From: LC029 sp036676475 | GTDB lineage: Bacteria > Bacillota > Bacilli > Aneurinibacillales > RAOX-1 | Reading direction: 5' to 3' | Length of the DNA: 37,168 bases | Assembly: GCA_036676475.1 (NCBI GenBank) | Contig: JAKFCU010000052.1 | Location: 1 to 37,168, forward strand | In this document: piece after piece, positions 7,858-15,594 of the stretch | Layout of the letters: each line of letters begins with the position of its first letter | Position numbering within the stretch: the first letter of the stretch is position 1 | Translations under genes and position numbers: made by a program | Notes under the pieces: model-generated | The model's input: the letters and a program-made list of their open reading frames with translations, nothing else | The model's database searches: none | Told to the model about the DNA's origin: nothing

Positions 7858-9636
7858 TTGAAAATAATTGAAGTCACTTTATATTCCCTATGCATCATGC
7901 TCATTTTGGCCTCCCTTTATCAAGAGTGGATGATAAAAGAATGGAAGTCTGCTAATCTTGATTCTCTTGAATCCTTTGATGTGATTGTGGTCGGAGGGGA
8001 ACCGGAAGGGATTGCTGCTGCTATTTCCGCTGCACGAAACGGCGCCAAAACGTTATTGATCGAGCATCGGGATGATCTTGGTGGTCTCTTTACATACGGG
8101 AAGTTAAATTTTTTGGATTTGGGATACGATAAGGATGGAATTTGGATTAACCGTGGAATTTTTAGAAAATGGCATAAACTGGTAGGGAGTGGCATTGTTT
8201 TTGATATCGAAGTAGCCAAACAGGCATTTCAAAAACTGGTGGATCAACCAAACACCCTGAAATTATCCTTAAATACACAATTGCGAGAAGCCGTGCTTGC
8301 TTCTGACGGAAAAACGCTGACGGGAATCGTGGTTCAAAAAGGCGGAAAAACATATACATTATACGCCAAGCGTTTTATTGATTCTACCCAGGATGCCGAT
8401 TTAGCGGCGATGGCCGGAGTCCCCTATTTTTATGGGCAAGAAGATATTGGACTAAAAAATCAGGCGATGTCGGCCACGTTAATGATTCACCTGAAAGGAA
8501 TCAACTGGTCCCGTTTACAGGAAGCCGTACAGGAGGAGACTCATCCCTTTGGAGTGGCTCAGATCTCGCTCTCATACCTTTGGGGATTTCCAAAGATTCC
8601 CGATCTTTATCAACCTCATGAACCTGGGGTTCGTGTGCGAGCTTTAAATATTGCCCGAAATTCGGACGGTACGATCTATATCAATGCTATGCAGATCATG
8701 GGAGTGAATGGCTTAAATCAAGCCTCTATAAAAGAAGGAATGGAACGGGGAAAGCGAGAAACGGAGTATTTTGTCGAGTATTTGCGCCAAGAGATGCCCG
8801 GGTTCGAGGAAGCGCAAATTGCCAGTTTCCCCCCTGAACTGTACATTCGTGAAACGCGGCATATTTTAGCCGAATACCAATTGCCGATTACGGATTTGTG
8901 GGAAAACAATGATCATTGGGATAGCATCGGCATGGCCTCCTATCCGGTTGATGTACAAACTAGTACGGTGAAAGAAAAGGATATCGTGATCGTTAGTCCT
9001 GTTCAATATGCGATCCCTTATCGTTCCCTTGTCCCTAAAAAAATAGATGGGCTGCTTGTGGCCAGTCGTTCATCCGGCTATTCTTCGATGGCTGCAGGCA
9101 GTGCAAGGGTTGTGCCGGTGGGAATGACAACAGGGCAAGCTGCAGGAGCGGCAGCGGCTCTATCCATCCAAAAACAGATCTCCTTTCGAGAGCTGTCCCA
9201 TAATCGCAATTGGATAATTCAGCTCCAGCATGTTCTGAAAAGTCAAGGTGTGTTTCTCTACCCGTTTAGGTTACCGTTTCCCTATCAGGATTCACCGGTC
9301 TACCCCATTTTGAAGAATTTATTGGATACCGGGCTTTTACGCGCTGGCTATCATAATGACCTTCATCTAAATAAGCCGATGAAAGAAACAAAATTCATCG
9401 AAATCCTAGTAAGAAGCTGTCTAATCGATAGACGAAAACACTGCTCTACAATCGAGCTTTGGCAGCAAAAGAATCAGCTCGTGAACATCGATAGACCTTT
9501 AACAACCGATCAATTCGCGCGTATCATCCATGAACTGGGGCTAGAGCAAAAAGTTATCATCCCTATAACATGGAGACAAAAAAACATCACCAACCAAGAA
9601 GCCTATTGGCTGATTAACCAGATTATCCAAGACTAA
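7858..9636 (+). CDS. Membrane-anchored FAD-dependent oxidoreductase with SLH-like C-terminus
   Basis: A 592-residue protein. An N-terminal hydrophobic segment (about 6-22) is an uncleaved anchor or signal. The Rossmann FAD motif follows at 41-70: VIVVGGEPEG then IAAAISAARNGAKTLLIE, as in the FAD_oxidored (PF12831) family. The third position of GxGxxG is Glu48 (GGEPEG) rather than Gly. The C-terminal motif RVVPVGMTTGQAAGAAAAL closes the FAD domain near 420-440. Residues about 478-560 contain two segments (LKNLLDTGLLRAGYHNDLHL and IDRPLTTDQFARII) resembling degenerate S-layer-homology repeats, which suggests cell-wall association. The start is TTG with AGGAG 12 bases upstream, which is long but has no better alternative. 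The substrate is unknown. Confidence 0.85.
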   Translation: MKIIEVTLYSLCIMLILASLYQEWMIKEWKSANLDSLESFDVIVVGGEPEGIAAAISAARNGAKTLLIEHRDDLGGLFTYGKLNFLDLGYDKDGIWINRGIFRKWHKLVGSGIVFDIEVAKQAFQKLVDQPNTLKLSLNTQLREAVLASDGKTLTGIVVQKGGKTYTLYAKRFIDSTQDADLAAMAGVPYFYGQEDIGLKNQAMSATLMIHLKGINWSRLQEAVQEETHPFGVAQISLSYLWGFPKIPDLYQPHEPGVRVRALNIARNSDGTIYINAMQIMGVNGLNQASIKEGMERGKRETEYFVEYLRQEMPGFEEAQIASFPPELYIRETRHILAEYQLPITDLWENNDHWDSIGMASYPVDVQTSTVKEKDIVIVSPVQYAIPYRSLVPKKIDGLLVASRSSGYSSMAAGSARVVPVGMTTGQAAGAAAALSIQKQISFRELSHNRNWIIQLQHVLKSQGVFLYPFRLPFPYQDSPVYPILKNLLDTGLLRAGYHNDLHLNKPMKETKFIEILVRSCLIDRRKHCSTIELWQQKNQLVNIDRPLTTDQFARIIHELGLEQKVIIPITWRQKNITNQEAYWLINQIIQD

Positions 9637-9670
9637 CCGGAATAGGGAACATTCCCTATTCCGGTTTTTT
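9635..9670 (+). terminator. Intrinsic terminator after the oxidoreductase
   Basis: A 15-bp perfect stem (9635-9649 with 9652-9666) ends in six T. It overlaps the TAA stop of the gene. Confidence 0.93.
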
Positions 9671-9851
9671 ATATGCACAAGGCCTCACCAGTAGATTTAT
9701 GCGTAGAAATTTCGGGGGGTGCACCAATAGGAAAAATCTTCTTCTTGCTTACACAGATGAAATCTTGACAGGCACTTTGCTGTGCTTTGCACATAGCAGA
9801 GCGTGAAATGACAAAAACTATACCAAGAATTCAGAGGGATGTGAAATCGCC

Positions 9852-10229
9852 GTGGGTGGATTTGGGGGATTTGTTGTAACTGTTCTTTTTCTCATAGGGA
9901 AAGGTTCTTTTTGTCTTCTCCGCTTTACTCTCAGAGTAACACTCTGCCTCTGCCGCAACACCTCTCAATTTATGCAATGCCGTTGGAAGGATGTACTCTT
10001 TTGTTTCTTGATTTCCATTATTCTTGCTCATTGCTTTGAAAAATCACAGGATTTGGTTTATCTGCTCGTCCATGTCAGTATTCTAGCTACTAGCCTAGTA
10101 TTTACCTGTTGGCTGATATCGCTATGGAAAGTACATCAAAAGAGGATAAAAATACAAATTCGCTATGCTTTTCGAAAAGGATGGTTTTCTAAATGGTATG
10201 TACATTCCAAGGAGTATGGAAATACGTGA
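9852..10229 (+). CDS. Hypothetical small membrane protein
   Basis: A 125-residue reading frame beginning with GTG, unusually rich in Cys, Phe and Leu. It has two likely membrane helices (about 55-72 and 77-97) followed by a basic tail (RIKIQIRYAFRKGWFSKW). The ribosome binding site is weak: GAGGG lies about 13 bases upstream. No family is recognised. It stands alone between the oxidoreductase terminator and the small ORF at 10380. It may be a remnant or a non-coding frame; the opposite-strand frame at 9831-10031 looks less like a protein. Confidence 0.35.
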   Translation: MGGFGGFVVTVLFLIGKGSFCLLRFTLRVTLCLCRNTSQFMQCRWKDVLFCFLISIILAHCFEKSQDLVYLLVHVSILATSLVFTCWLISLWKVHQKRIKIQIRYAFRKGWFSKWYVHSKEYGNT

Positions 10230-10379
10230 GAATTAAACAATTTGAAAAGGATATTAAGCCAATTTTCTTTCTTAAAGGTCACGTGGTTAAAATGGGGGGA
10301 GTATTCATCAGCAAATTTTTTTAACGGTTTAAGATGAATCGAATAGAATATTTTATACCTGGAAAGGATGTGTGTCACT

Positions 10380-10514
10380 ATGTGCTTTTGTTCAACATGG
10401 AATAAAAATGTAGCCAGCAAAAAAACACCACCTAAATTTTGTTGGAAAATAATGTCTGATGGTGAAATGCGATTGGTGGACTGTACAAGCCACACCTTTA
10501 AAAGATCCAAATAA
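10380..10514 (+). CDS. Hypothetical 44-residue cysteine-containing protein
   Basis: A short ORF of 44 codons preceded by AAAGGA 11 bases upstream. It encodes a basic peptide starting MCFCSTWNKNVASKK with four cysteines (2, 4, 21, 35) and ending HTFKRSK. A hairpin terminator follows at 10570. No family is recognised. An overlapping frame directly upstream (starting 10333) also looks protein-like and runs into a stop inside this ORF, so the locus could be a frameshifted or decayed gene. A long antisense frame (10163-10591) is judged non-coding. Confidence 0.4.
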   Translation: MCFCSTWNKNVASKKTPPKFCWKIMSDGEMRLVDCTSHTFKRSK

Positions 10515-10522
10515 ATCAGCAT

Positions 10523-10576
10523 TACTGGCTTATGCCTTATGCGTATACTACTTTCTGATAAATGCAAACAAAAGGC
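10523..10576. repeat. Dispersed repeat, copy A
   Basis: About 50 bases sharing the core GCCTTATGCGTATA and flanking TACTGGC, CTTTC and GATAA blocks with 26156-26206. Antisense, both copies read HLSES-S/I-IRIR. It lies between the 44-codon ORF and its terminator. Confidence 0.7.
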
Positions 10577-10602
10577 TATTGAGACTCTCAATAGCCTTTT
10601 TA
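10570..10602. terminator. Bidirectional intrinsic terminator
   Basis: A 14-bp perfect stem (10570-10583 with 10587-10600) has a 3-base loop, A-rich on one side and T-rich on the other. It can end both the plus-strand 44-codon ORF and the minus-strand spore-protein gene. Confidence 0.85.
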
Positions 10603-10620
10603 ACCAGTTATTTAATTGTT

Positions 10621-10827
10621 TTATTGTCTCACTTGTCCTGCTAGAGCTTGTTCAGCAAATTGGACGAGGCGCTTAGTAATTTCTCCACCTACCGAACCAT
10701 TTGCACGAGAAGTTTGGTCAGCACCAAGTTGTACACCAAATTCTTGGGCAATTTCATACTTCATTTGGTCAAGAGCCTGACTAGCTCCTTGAACTAATTT
10801 CTGGTTATTGTTATTGCTAGTAGCCAT
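10621..10827 (-). CDS. Alpha/beta-type small acid-soluble spore protein (SASP)
   Basis: A 68-residue DNA-binding spore protein. It shows both family signatures: KYEIAQEFGVQLGADQTSR, where the Glu-Phe site is cut by the germination protease Gpr, and NGSVGGEITKRLVQFAEQAL. Such proteins coat and protect spore DNA in the forespore and are digested at germination for amino acids. The start ATG at 10827 is chosen because AGGAGGT lies nine bases before it and MATSNNNN is a typical SASP N-terminus; the frame extends to 10866 without support. Sigma-G control is expected from the family, but no clear promoter could be picked out. Confidence 0.97.
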   Translation of the reverse strand: MATSNNNNQKLVQGASQALDQMKYEIAQEFGVQLGADQTSRANGSVGGEITKRLVQFAEQALAGQVRQ

Positions 10828-11037
10828 AGGTGATACCTCCTGTATGTTTTTCAAGGACTTTATCAATCCTTGTAAACTTATTTTGAACTAAACTTTTTTT
10901 AGTATGCTATTAATCAATTGGAAATTAGAGGAGAAATAGTTTTTACCATACTCCGATTTTTGTTTTATTATTGCAGTTATTTAAGAGGCATGAAGTATAG
11001 GGAACCAGGAAAGATTATTGCTGGAGGTGTTTGCGCT

Positions 11038-11244
11038 TTGGCACAAGATCCGAAACCCAACCTAATTCCAGTACCCATTTGGAGATGCAAAAATAAGGAG
11101 TGTAAAGCATTTATTCGAGAGGAGTTGGCTTCAACCCCAGCTCCTGACTGTCCTATATGCAAAGGACCGATGATAAAAAGCCTCAAGCACTTGCCCGAAT
11201 TAGTGAAGAAGTACAAAACACCTAAAAAGGATAAAACAGAATAG
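11038..11244 (+). CDS. ydjO: YdjO-like cold-inducible zinc protein
   Basis: A 68-residue protein with two cysteine pairs (WRCKNKECKAFIREE and DCPICKGPM) of the YdjO family (about 69 residues in B. subtilis), thought to form a small zinc ribbon. The start is the TTG at 11038: a full GGAGGTG lies eight bases upstream, and the protein then has the family length. The open frame extends back to 10918, but that part is hydrophobic, lacks a ribosome binding site and does not look like the family. It implies a long 5' leader, as cold-shock genes often have. The specific function is unknown. Confidence 0.82.
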   Translation: MAQDPKPNLIPVPIWRCKNKECKAFIREELASTPAPDCPICKGPMIKSLKHLPELVKKYKTPKKDKTE

Positions 11245-11278
11245 TCCTAATTCACATTTCCATTGAATAATCCTAACG

Positions 11279-11317
11279 AAAAAAGAGGAGCGATATCGAC
11301 CAGCTCCTCCACATTCT
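11279..11317. terminator. Bidirectional terminator between ydjO-like gene and mqnD
   Basis: GAGGAGC (11285-11291) pairs with GCTCCTC (11303-11309). Six T follow on the minus strand and a T-rich tract on the plus strand. It ends the mqnB-mqnD operon and probably also the ydjO-like gene. Confidence 0.75.
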
Positions 11318-11349
11318 TTTTCTAATAGAACCGGGTACAAAAATCCAAA

Positions 11350-12180
11350 TCAGCGAAGTTTTGCTAAATCCATTTCCGGTACAAGCCCTTCTTTCACAGC
11401 ACGGCTAAGAAGCGCGGTAATGGCCGCATACCCTTCATCTCCTAGATTAGCGGTGAACTTGTTGACATATAGATCAATGTGAGCTTTAGCTACTTCAGGG
11501 GATAACTCTTGGGCATGGCACATAATATACTCCTGGGAAACTTCTGGATGTGCCCACGCATATTCAACAGAGGCATGAATCCAGCCAGCGATGGCCTCCA
11601 AATCAAGTGAGCGATGGGCGATGATCGCTCCAAGCGGAATAGGCAGTTTGGTGTCTTCTTCCCACCAGTTACCTAAATCTACCAAAAGATTTAACCCATA
11701 GGCAGGATAGGTAAAACGAGCCTCGTGGATGACAAGTCCCGCGTCAATTAAGCCATCCCGTACAGCCGGCATGATTTCATGGAACGGCATGATGATAATC
11801 TCACCCACTCCCCCTGGTACATACTGAGCTGCCCACAATCGGAACAAAAGGTAGGCTGTCGATCGCTCACTAGGCACCGCTACACGTCTACCGGATAACT
11901 CAGATGGATCAATTCCATTGCTTTTTGTCAGAACCAACGGACCACAGCCTCTACCCAATGCTCCTCCACATGGAAGCAGCGCATACTCGGAAAGTACCCA
12001 TGGCAAAGCCGCATACGAAATCTTAAGAATTTCCGGTCCATTTGAGCTTGCTGCCAGACTATTGGTAATATCAATATCTGCGTATGTAACATCAAGCTTC
12101 GGTGCACCAGGAATAAGTCCATGTACCCAGGCATGGAAAACAAACGTGTCATTAGGACAAGGAGAGAAAGCAATTTTCAT
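11350..12180 (-). CDS. mqnD: 1,4-dihydroxy-6-naphthoate synthase
   Basis: A 276-residue periplasmic-binding-protein-fold enzyme of the futalosine pathway. It converts cyclic dehypoxanthine futalosine to 1,4-dihydroxy-6-naphthoate on the way to menaquinone. The N-terminus MKIAFSPCPNDTFVFHAWVHG is the family signature (first 20 residues quoted in part: MKIAFSPCPNDTFVF). Also visible are PLGAIIAHR and the C-terminal helix region. The ATG at 12180 overlaps the TGA of mqnB as ATGA, with GGGGGTG upstream, so the two are translationally coupled. The frame continues to 12246 inside mqnB, but that start is unsupported. MqnA, MqnC and MqnE are not in the window. Confidence 0.95.
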   Translation of the reverse strand: MKIAFSPCPNDTFVFHAWVHGLIPGAPKLDVTYADIDITNSLAASSNGPEILKISYAALPWVLSEYALLPCGGALGRGCGPLVLTKSNGIDPSELSGRRVAVPSERSTAYLLFRLWAAQYVPGGVGEIIIMPFHEIMPAVRDGLIDAGLVIHEARFTYPAYGLNLLVDLGNWWEEDTKLPIPLGAIIAHRSLDLEAIAGWIHASVEYAWAHPEVSQEYIMCHAQELSPEVAKAHIDLYVNKFTANLGDEGYAAITALLSRAVKEGLVPEMDLAKLR

Positions 12181-12851
12181 ATGAACACCCCCAATAATAC
12201 TTTGCTTGCTGATTCTAACGCGTTGAGGGCTTCTGGAATGCGCCAAGCGGATCGATCACGTGGACCGACTGGATTAGAAATGGCGCGGATTTCCAGAAGC
12301 GGCACACCACACTGATGGGCTGCAATGGCAACACCATATCCCTCCATGGCCTCAGCCGCTGCCCCTGGCACTCTCGCAGCCATTTCTGTTGCAGTCGCCG
12401 CTGTACCTGTCACGGTTGAAACCGTAAGGACTGGCCCGGTATAAACGGATTGACCAGTTGCTTGCAATGCCTCAGCTACTCGAGTCACTAAGAGCGGGTC
12501 AACTGGAATACGGGTTGAGCCGAAGCCAAGTTCGTCCACACTGCTAAAACCATCGGGAGTTTGCGCCCCTAGGTCAGCGGCCACAATTTCGCTTGCAACC
12601 ACAAGAGAGCCCACCTCAGCTCGATCAACGAAGCCTCCTCCAATGCCAGCGCTCACCACCAAGTCATATTCACCGGCAGCTAACACCTTGGCCGTACTCG
12701 CAGCAGCAGCAGCAGGGCCAACTCCAACAACAATAACATCAAACATACTAGGCCCCTGAAGCCCACGCATTACCGCGTCCCTCTCCGCCGCAACCGCGGT
12801 TGCTATAAGTACACGCTTACCCGTTTTCTTCACATGTACATCCAAATTCAT
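12177..12851 (-). CDS. mqnB: Futalosine hydrolase
   Basis: A 224-residue nucleoside-phosphorylase-superfamily enzyme. It removes hypoxanthine from futalosine to give dehypoxanthine futalosine in menaquinone synthesis. Visible motifs are RVLIATAVAAERDAV near the N-terminus, LVVSAGIGGGF, and the C-terminal EAMEGYGVAIAAHQCGVP followed by EIRAISNPVGPRD, which carries the substrate-binding region of this family. The ATG at 12851 has GGAG nine bases upstream; the longer frame to 12911 lacks family-like sequence. First gene of the mqnB-mqnD operon. An alternative reading as MTA/SAH nucleosidase is made unlikely by the coupling to mqnD. Confidence 0.95.
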   Translation of the reverse strand: MNLDVHVKKTGKRVLIATAVAAERDAVMRGLQGPSMFDVIVVGVGPAAAAASTAKVLAAGEYDLVVSAGIGGGFVDRAEVGSLVVASEIVAADLGAQTPDGFSSVDELGFGSTRIPVDPLLVTRVAEALQATGQSVYTGPVLTVSTVTGTAATATEMAARVPGAAAEAMEGYGVAIAAHQCGVPLLEIRAISNPVGPRDRSAWRIPEALNALESASKVLLGVFI

Positions 12852-13058
12852 ACTAATAATCTCCTTTGAAGTTGTAACTGAAATCCCCTCAATACTTGAA
12901 GTCCAATACATAAAGGATTACTGAAAATACGATGGCTTGAAAAGCGGTCCTCATGATTCATCACCGACTAAATTATACATTAAATGAATCTTGATGGACT
13001 AATCAGACTGTCGATATTCCACTCAAGAACCGTAGGGTTCTCATGCGGGACTAAACGT

Positions 13059-13098
13059 AAAAAGCTGCTGTCCGTAAACAGCAGCTTTTCCATTTTTT
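13059..13098 (-). terminator. Intrinsic terminator of the 40-residue gene
   Basis: A 12-bp stem (13060-13071 with 13078-13089) with loop CCGTAA is followed by five T on the minus strand. It is also T-rich on the plus strand. Confidence 0.8.
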
Positions 13099-13219
13099 AA
13101 TGTGGCCGTTTTATCTTCTTGCCTAGCACTTGAGCATAGGCTTGCTCATATACATTTCGCCCTTCAATACGTCCGGTTTGCTCCGCTTTATTTTTCCCCT
13201 CTTTATTCTTATTCTTCAT
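13097..13219 (-). CDS. Hypothetical 40-residue basic protein
   Basis: A small gene with an excellent ribosome binding site (GAGGAGGTGAT) before the ATG at 13219 and a terminator immediately after the stop. The product is lysine- and asparagine-rich at the N-terminus (MKNKNKEGKNKAEQ) with a more ordered second half (GRNVYEQAYAQVLGKKIKRP). The composition is reminiscent of minor spore or nucleic-acid-associated small proteins of Bacillales, but no family is recognised and no function is assigned. Confidence 0.75.
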   Translation of the reverse strand: MKNKNKEGKNKAEQTGRIEGRNVYEQAYAQVLGKKIKRPH

Positions 13220-13275
13220 ACTAACATCACCTCCTCATCGTTATTGTGATGAGTCTGGGAATGGAATATGTAGTT

Positions 13276-13368
13276 CGAGCAATTAATTAGAATTTCGCTC
13301 AATTAACCGATAATGTCGCGCAATTATTTAGATTTTCGCTCAATTAATGTTTAAACTTGCGCAATTAT
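13276..13368. repeat. Five direct repeats at 20/21-bp spacing
   Basis: Five copies of a YGCKCAATTA-like unit begin at 13276, 13296, 13317, 13337 and about 13358: CGAGCAATTA, CGCTCAATTA, CGCGCAATTA, CGCTCAATTA and TGCGCAATTA. The steps are 20, 21, 20 and 21 bases, close to two helical turns, so all units face the same side of the DNA. The array lies between the 40-residue gene and the 3' end of modA. Spacers are AT-rich and unlike each other. Confidence 0.75.
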
Positions 13369-13378
13369 CATCCCTAGC

Positions 13379-14188
13379 TTACTCGAAACCGTATTTTTCC
13401 AGTATTACGTTTCCCATATCACTGGAAATGTAGCTCAAAAAGGCTTGTGCCTCTTCCTTATGTTGTGTTCCGGCAATGATGGCGCCCGGATAGACGATTG
13501 GGTCATGCCATTCCGGATTGGCGAACGCCATCACCTTCACTTTATTAGAGGTAACCGCATCACTCAAATAAACCACACCAACCTCCGCATTACCCGATTC
13601 CACGTAGGTCAGAACTTGTCTTACATCAGAACCTAAAACGAGCTTTCCCTGCAGAGGTTCCCAAAGTCGAATCGATTCCAGAACTTGTTTAGCATACCTT
13701 CCAGCAGGGACAATTTCAGGTTCTCCCATCGCGATATGCTGGATCTCATCCGTTTTTATCTGTTCAAATGATGAATAGGTCATCGGGCTCTCTTTAGGGC
13801 TAATCAAAACGAGCTTATTGTTAGCAAAGTCCACTCTCGATTCTTCTAAAATTAATTTCTTTTCTCCGAGAGAGTCCATATCCTTTTTGCTAGCCGAAAG
13901 GAACACATCACTCGGTGCGCCTTGTTCAATTTGTTTAGCCAACTTTCCAGAGCTTCCAAAGTTAAAATGAACAGCTATCGTGTGGTGCTCCTTCTCAAAA
14001 GAAAGCTTTAATTCGTTCAACGCATCCGTTAAACTAGCGGCCGCTGATATCATGATCTCCACCCTTTGAGGCGGTGACGATGCTTGTCTTTCCTTTTCCT
14101 GAGATGATGCCTTTGGATCTTCTTTTGAACATGCTTGGGTAAAGACAACGAGCAACAATAAAAGAATAATGTTTGCTATCCGATACAT
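13379..14188 (-). CDS. modA: Molybdate ABC transporter substrate-binding lipoprotein
   Basis: A 269-residue lipoprotein of the ModA family. The signal peptide ends in lipobox FTQAC with the lipidated Cys at 20. The mature part shows ISAAASLTDALNELKLSFE, HFNFGSSGKLAKQIEQGAPSDVFLSAS and the late AEVGVVYLSDAV segment, the elements that hold the tetrahedral oxyanion. It would bind molybdate or tungstate outside the membrane. No modB or modC adjoins it, so the permease must be encoded elsewhere or is missing. The ATG is preceded by TAGGGGGTT. Tungstate or another oxyanion is possible; the family assignment is firm. Confidence 0.93.
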   Translation of the reverse strand: MYRIANIILLLLLVVFTQACSKEDPKASSQEKERQASSPPQRVEIMISAAASLTDALNELKLSFEKEHHTIAVHFNFGSSGKLAKQIEQGAPSDVFLSASKKDMDSLGEKKLILEESRVDFANNKLVLISPKESPMTYSSFEQIKTDEIQHIAMGEPEIVPAGRYAKQVLESIRLWEPLQGKLVLGSDVRQVLTYVESGNAEVGVVYLSDAVTSNKVKVMAFANPEWHDPIVYPGAIIAGTQHKEEAQAFLSYISSDMGNVILEKYGFE

Positions 14189-14279
14189 TTATGTGAACCC
14201 CCTACCAACAATGATTACCATTCATCTTATTGTACCATTTCCTTTGATCATTGTGATTCTATCAACAAATTCCTAAAAT

Positions 14280-14316
14280 AGGCTTCTGCATGATGAACAA
14301 TATCATGCAGAAGCCT
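14280..14316 (-). terminator. Hairpin terminator after the DUF4397 remnant
   Basis: A perfect 15-bp stem (14280-14294 with 14302-14316) has a 7-base loop and a modest T-run on the minus side. It lies between the DUF4397 remnant and modA. Confidence 0.75.
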
Positions 14317-14332
14317 AATCCATTGATCCTTT

Positions 14333-14626
14333 TTACTGACTCTGTTCTACTTCATGACTTCCTTCGTCGTTGATCAATAAAGACGACAAAGCCGGTTGGC
14401 CTTGGGCCAATCCAATAGCAGCAATCGTGTAGTTCCTACCTTCTTCCACTGGGTAAGAAATATTTAATAGAGTTTTCGTTGACCCTACAGGGCGCACAGC
14501 AATTTGGACATTACCGGCAGGAACGGTAATATAGTTGGTTACTCCTTGGAATGGAACGTTAGCAAACAGGGTATACCCATTTGGATCGAGGAGAGTGACT
14601 GGAAAGACACCTCCAAAATGTTTCTT
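14333..14626 (-). pseudogene. 5'-truncated DUF4397-domain gene
   Basis: An open frame of 97 codons before the stop on the minus strand has no start codon. It is closed upstream by a TAG at 14627-14629. The translation contains the second half of a DUF4397 domain (NGYTLFANVPFQGVTNYITV, then PAGNVQIAVRP and EEGRNYTIAAIGLAQGQPAL). The usual N-terminal VRVVHASPDAP-type strand and any signal peptide are missing. Intact family members are secreted beta-sandwich proteins. The break lies beside the promoter region of the HAD gene. Its terminator persists at 14280. I read it as a decayed gene. Confidence 0.72.
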
Positions 14627-14698
14627 CTATATCTAATTGCTTTTCCATGTTAAAATATTATATAAAAAATACTATTGTACACGGAGAGGACCAAGATC

Positions 14699-15487
14699 AT
14701 GATTAAAGCCATCTTTTTCGATTTAGACGATACCTTGCTTTGGGATGATAAAAGTGTTCGCGATGCTTTCACTGCGACCTGCCAGTTGGCTGAGGAAAAG
14801 TATCAGCTTAACCCCATAGAATTAGAAGAAGCCGTTCGAAAGGAAGCACGTGACCTGTATACTAGCTATGAAACGTATCCTTTTACCGTGATGATTGGAA
14901 TTAATCCCTTTGAAGGATTATGGGGAAATTTCACTGGAGGCGAGCAAGAACACTTCCGTAAACTTCAAGAAATCGTCCCTGCTTACCGCAGGGATTCCTG
15001 GACCAGAGGGCTTCAGCAGTTAGGGATCACTGACCCGGATTTCGGACAGGAGTTAGCCGAACGATTTCCCGCGGAGCGCCGCAAAAGACCGATCGTCTAT
15101 GATGAAACATTCGCCGTCCTCGATCAGTTAAGAGAGAAGTATCAACTTCTGCTCCTAACCAACGGTTCGCCTGATTTACAACAAGAGAAATTAGCCGGCG
15201 TTCCAGAGCTTGTGCCTTATTTTGATCATATTGTGATCTCCGGTAACTATGGCAAGGGCAAGCCTGACTCCTCGATTTTCCAGCACGCTTTAGATCTTCT
15301 TTCTTTGCAAAATCATGAAGCCATCATGGTAGGGGACAAGCTTACTACTGACATTTTAGGAGCCAATCGGACCGGGATCCCATCGGCATGGATCAATCGG
15401 CACAGTGTGACGAGAAATGATGATATTATCCCTAAATACGAAATCAAAAGTCTGCATGAGCTTCAAGCTATCATTCAGTCACTTTAA
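14699..15487 (+). CDS. HAD-superfamily hydrolase (YsaA-like)
   Basis: A 262-residue cytosolic phosphatase-type protein. HAD motif I is FFDLDDTLL (nucleophile Asp8, acid Asp10), motif II LLLTNGSPD, motif III Lys in GKGKPDSSIF, and motif IV MVGDKLTTDI. A helical cap lies between motifs I and II, as in HAD-IA enzymes such as B. subtilis YsaA. The substrate cannot be read from sequence. The start at 14699 has GGAGAGGA eight bases upstream; the frame opens earlier at 14675 but without support. Transcribed alone, with a strong terminator. Confidence 0.9.
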   Translation: MIKAIFFDLDDTLLWDDKSVRDAFTATCQLAEEKYQLNPIELEEAVRKEARDLYTSYETYPFTVMIGINPFEGLWGNFTGGEQEHFRKLQEIVPAYRRDSWTRGLQQLGITDPDFGQELAERFPAERRKRPIVYDETFAVLDQLREKYQLLLLTNGSPDLQQEKLAGVPELVPYFDHIVISGNYGKGKPDSSIFQHALDLLSLQNHEAIMVGDKLTTDILGANRTGIPSAWINRHSVTRNDDIIPKYEIKSLHELQAIIQSL

Positions 15488-15496
15488 CTACATTTG

Positions 15497-15545
15497 AAGA
15501 GAGTAGGGGTGGTCATTACTGATCCACCCCTACTCTCTTTTTTTC
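15497..15545 (+). terminator. Intrinsic terminator after the HAD gene
   Basis: A perfect 16-bp stem (15497-15512 with 15524-15539) is followed by T residues. Confidence 0.95.
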
Positions 15546-15594
15546 CCATCGATCCCTTTAGGAATGCCGGCACAGCCTGATGTTCGGTCTTATA

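Noticed and set aside
9831..10031. Minus-strand 66-residue ORF
   Set aside because: Low-complexity hydrophilic translation without a ribosome binding site; it overlaps the slightly more plausible plus-strand frame.
10163..10591. Minus-strand 142-residue ORF
   Set aside because: It lies antisense to the 44-codon ORF, has no ribosome binding site, reads through the dispersed repeat and the terminator hairpin, and has no family-like sequence.
13276..13368. CRISPR array
   Set aside because: Units are about 10 bases with 10-base spacers, far shorter than CRISPR repeats and spacers, and no cas genes are near.
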